In this document: one piece after another, positions 62,425 through 64,000 of the stretch
How the letters are laid out: each line of letters opens with the position of its first letter
Numbering within the stretch: position 1 is the stretch's first letter
From: Sphaerisporangium siamense
Lineage (GTDB): Bacteria; Actinomycetota; Actinomycetes; Streptosporangiales; Streptosporangiaceae
Assembly: GCF_014205275.1 (NCBI RefSeq)
Contig: NZ_JACHND010000001.1
Coordinates: forward strand, 7,750,001 to 7,814,000
DNA: 64,000 bases
Direction: 5' to 3'
The notes under the pieces: model-generated
Database searches by the model: none
Seen by the model: the letters and a program-made list of their open reading frames with translations, nothing else
What the model was told of the DNA's origin: nothing
Made by a program: the position numbers and the translations under genes

Positions 62425-63816
62425 ATGGAACTCCGGAGACACCGGCGTGTCCTGATCGCCCTGGGGCTCGCGGGAGCACTGGCCGCCTCCTCGGTCACCC
62501 TGCTCGCCCCGGACACCGGCGACGCGTCCTCGCACCGCGAGGCGCCCCTGATCGCCGGGGACCCGCGCAACGACAACACCGACGTCTACGCCTTCACCAG
62601 CCCCGACAAACCCGGCACCGTCACGCTCATCGCCAACTGGATCCCCTTCGAGGAACCCGCGGGCGGGCCGAACTTCTACACCTTCGACACCCGGTCCCGC
62701 TACAACATCAAGATCGACAACAACGGCAACGGCATGCCGGACGTCACCTACCAGTGGACGTTCCGCGACGAGGACAAGCGCGGCACCTCCACCTTCCTCT
62801 ACAACAACGGCCCCGTCACCTCGATCGACGACCCGAACCTGCTGTTCCGCCAGCGCTACACGCTCAAGAAGTTCACCGCCAAGGACGGCTGGACGACCGT
62901 CGTCAAGGACGGCGTCGTCGCGCCGAGCCACGCCGGCGCCGCCTCGATGCCCGACTACGCCCGGCTGCGCGAGCAGTCCCTCCGCAAGCTGCCGGGCGGC
63001 GGCGTCTCGTTCGCCGGGCAGGCCGACGAGGCGTTCTTCCTCGACCTGCGCGTCTTCGACCTCCTCTACGGCGGCGACCTGTCGGAGGTGGGGCAGGACA
63101 CCACCAAGGGCTACAACGTCCACACCATCGCCATCCAGGTGCCCAAGAACGAGGTCGCGCTGAAGAACGACGCCACGCGCAACCCCGTAATCGGTGTCTG
63201 GTCCACCACCGAGAAGTGGAGCCCGAAGGGCTACCGCCAGGTGTCGCGGCTCGGCAACCCGCTGGTCAACGAGGTCGTCGTGCCCGCCGGGCTGAAGGAC
63301 ACCTTCAACGCGATCAGCCCCGACAAGGACGCGGGCATCCCCGCCGTCGTCAAGCGCGTCACCGACCCCGAGCTGCCCAAGCTCATCGAGGGCATCTACA
63401 AGATCCCCGCGCCGAAGACGCCGCGCGACGACCTGGCCGAGATCTACCTGACCGGCATCGCCAAGGCCAACGGCCCGATCAAGGCCGACCTCAACTCGCA
63501 GATCCTCAACAAGGACGCCGACCCCAAGAAGTTCCGGCCGTCCGAGATGCTGCGCCTCAACCTGGCGATCCCGCCCACGCGTACCCCCAACCGGCTCGGC
63601 GTCCTGGCGGGGGACCTCCAGGGCTTCCCCAACGGCCGCCGACTCGGCGACGACGTCCTGGACATCTCGCTGCAGGCCGTCGAAGGGGCCGCGCGCACGG
63701 GCAAGCTCGTCCCCGCCCTCGCCGCGGGCGACAAGGTGGACGCCAACGACAAACCGTTCCTGGCGACGTTCCCGTACATCCCGCTGCCGAGCTCGGTGGC
63801 GGTCAACCAGCGGTGA
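62425..63816 (+). CDS. DUF4331 domain-containing secreted protein
   Basis: This 463-residue protein has a signal peptide (VLIALGLAGALAASSVTLLA) and then the family motif SSHREAPLIAGDPRNDNTDV at residues 35-54. NFYTFDTRSRYNIKIDNNGN, GMPDVTYQWTF and a C-terminal ALAAGDKVDANDKPFLATFP continue the domain. DUF4331 proteins are exported and of unknown activity; calcium or substrate binding is often guessed, not shown. GAAAGGA precedes the ATG. It is followed by a stem-loop and another exported-protein gene. Confidence 0.92.
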   Translation: MELRRHRRVLIALGLAGALAASSVTLLAPDTGDASSHREAPLIAGDPRNDNTDVYAFTSPDKPGTVTLIANWIPFEEPAGGPNFYTFDTRSRYNIKIDNNGNGMPDVTYQWTFRDEDKRGTSTFLYNNGPVTSIDDPNLLFRQRYTLKKFTAKDGWTTVVKDGVVAPSHAGAASMPDYARLREQSLRKLPGGGVSFAGQADEAFFLDLRVFDLLYGGDLSEVGQDTTKGYNVHTIAIQVPKNEVALKNDATRNPVIGVWSTTEKWSPKGYRQVSRLGNPLVNEVVVPAGLKDTFNAISPDKDAGIPAVVKRVTDPELPKLIEGIYKIPAPKTPRDDLAEIYLTGIAKANGPIKADLNSQILNKDADPKKFRPSEMLRLNLAIPPTRTPNRLGVLAGDLQGFPNGRRLGDDVLDISLQAVEGAARTGKLVPALAAGDKVDANDKPFLATFPYIPLPSSVAVNQR

Positions 63817-63824
63817 ACCCCGGG

Positions 63825-63862
63825 CCGCCGGTTCCTCCCCCGCCTCGGGCGAGAACCGGCGG
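63825..63862 (+). terminator. Stem-loop after the DUF4331 gene
   Basis: CCGCCGGTTC (63825-63834) pairs with GAACCGGCGG (63853-63862) over an 18-nt loop, 8 bp after the stop codon. It could be a terminator or a structure separating expression of the two exported-protein genes. No T-run follows. Confidence 0.6.
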
Positions 63863-63907
63863 TCCGCACCGGTCCATCCCTTCGGGAACCATTCAGGAGA
63901 GACCACC

Positions 63908-64000
63908 ATGGCCACCACCCGCCTTCGCGGCCGGGTGCGGACGGCGGCCGTCGTGACCGCGGGCGCCGTGGGCGCCGCCCTCGCGGTCACGGCGGCGGCG
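63908..64000 (+). CDS. N-terminal fragment of an exported protein, cut by window end
   Basis: ATG at 63908 with AGGAGAG 6 nt upstream. The 31 visible residues are a signal-peptide-like sequence: basic RLRGRVR then the hydrophobic AAVVTAGAVGAALAVTAAA. Its product cannot be named. It is 91 bp downstream of the DUF4331 gene in the same orientation. Confidence 0.7.
   Translation, partial: MATTRLRGRVRTAAVVTAGAVGAALAVTAAA

Overview
The window is high-GC, gene-dense actinomycete DNA. Three things point to a filamentous or morphologically complex actinobacterium, perhaps Streptosporangiales-like: the rpsB-tsf-pyrH-frr-cdsA and ffh-rpsP-rimM-trmD-rplS-lepB-rnhB housekeeping blocks, three cvnABCD conservons, and a DUF2469 gene. 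No 16S rRNA or tRNA is present, so the genus cannot be fixed from this sequence. I see no insertion sequence, integrase, CRISPR array or phage genes.

Layout. (1) 1-6.7 kb: a polyamine uptake and oxidation cluster. It holds an FAD oxidoreductase cut by the window edge, potC-potB-potD-potA, and an aminobutyraldehyde-type dehydrogenase, with a divergent Lrp/AsnC regulator whose intergenic region carries an inverted repeat. (2) 6.6-12.3 kb: a DivIVA-motif protein, a two-gene ABC exporter, a SAM methyltransferase, rlmN and a suppressor-of-fused (SUFU) domain protein. (3) 12.3-16.9 kb: cdsA, frr, pyrH, tsf and rpsB on the minus strand. (4) 17.2-25.4 kb: a family III CoA-transferase, an M23 peptidase, an F420-type nitroreductase, then yraN-yifB-dprA on the plus strand followed by a degenerate 98-bp tandem repeat and the DUF2469 gene. 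(5) 25.4-33.6 kb: rnhB, two signal peptidases, rplS, trmD, rimM, a KH-domain gene, rpsP and ffh. (6) 33.7-53.2 kb: three complete conservons on the minus strand (cvnA sensor kinase-like, cvnB roadblock, cvnC DUF742, cvnD GTPase). Between the first and second lies an oppositely oriented five-gene unit, a SsuA/Tau-like ABC importer plus an O-methyltransferase. Between the second and third lies a frameshifted aldehyde dehydrogenase remnant. (7) 53.4-57.4 kb: amtB-glnB-glnD nitrogen operon with a perfect palindrome upstream. (8) 57.7-64 kb: a group 2 sigma-70 factor, an rpiR-SDR-hutF unit, and a divergent secreted DUF4331 protein with a 28-bp perfect palindrome in its upstream region; the last gene is cut by the window end.

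How the parts may work together. The pot/ALDH/FAD-oxidoreductase genes form a plausible polyamine utilisation pathway under the Lrp-type regulator. The conservons are expected to be membrane-associated signalling complexes in which a CvnA sensor acts with a roadblock protein and a small GTPase. All three CvnA proteins have a nitrate/nitrite-sensing-like extracellular region and the array sits beside amtB-glnB-glnD, but any functional link is inference. The most unusual points are the triple conservon array with its embedded transporter-methyltransferase unit and ALDH remnant, a 35-nt stretch identical in all three conservons across the cvnC/cvnD overlap, several perfect palindromes in intergenic regions, and an apparent inversion of the yraN-yifB-dprA block.
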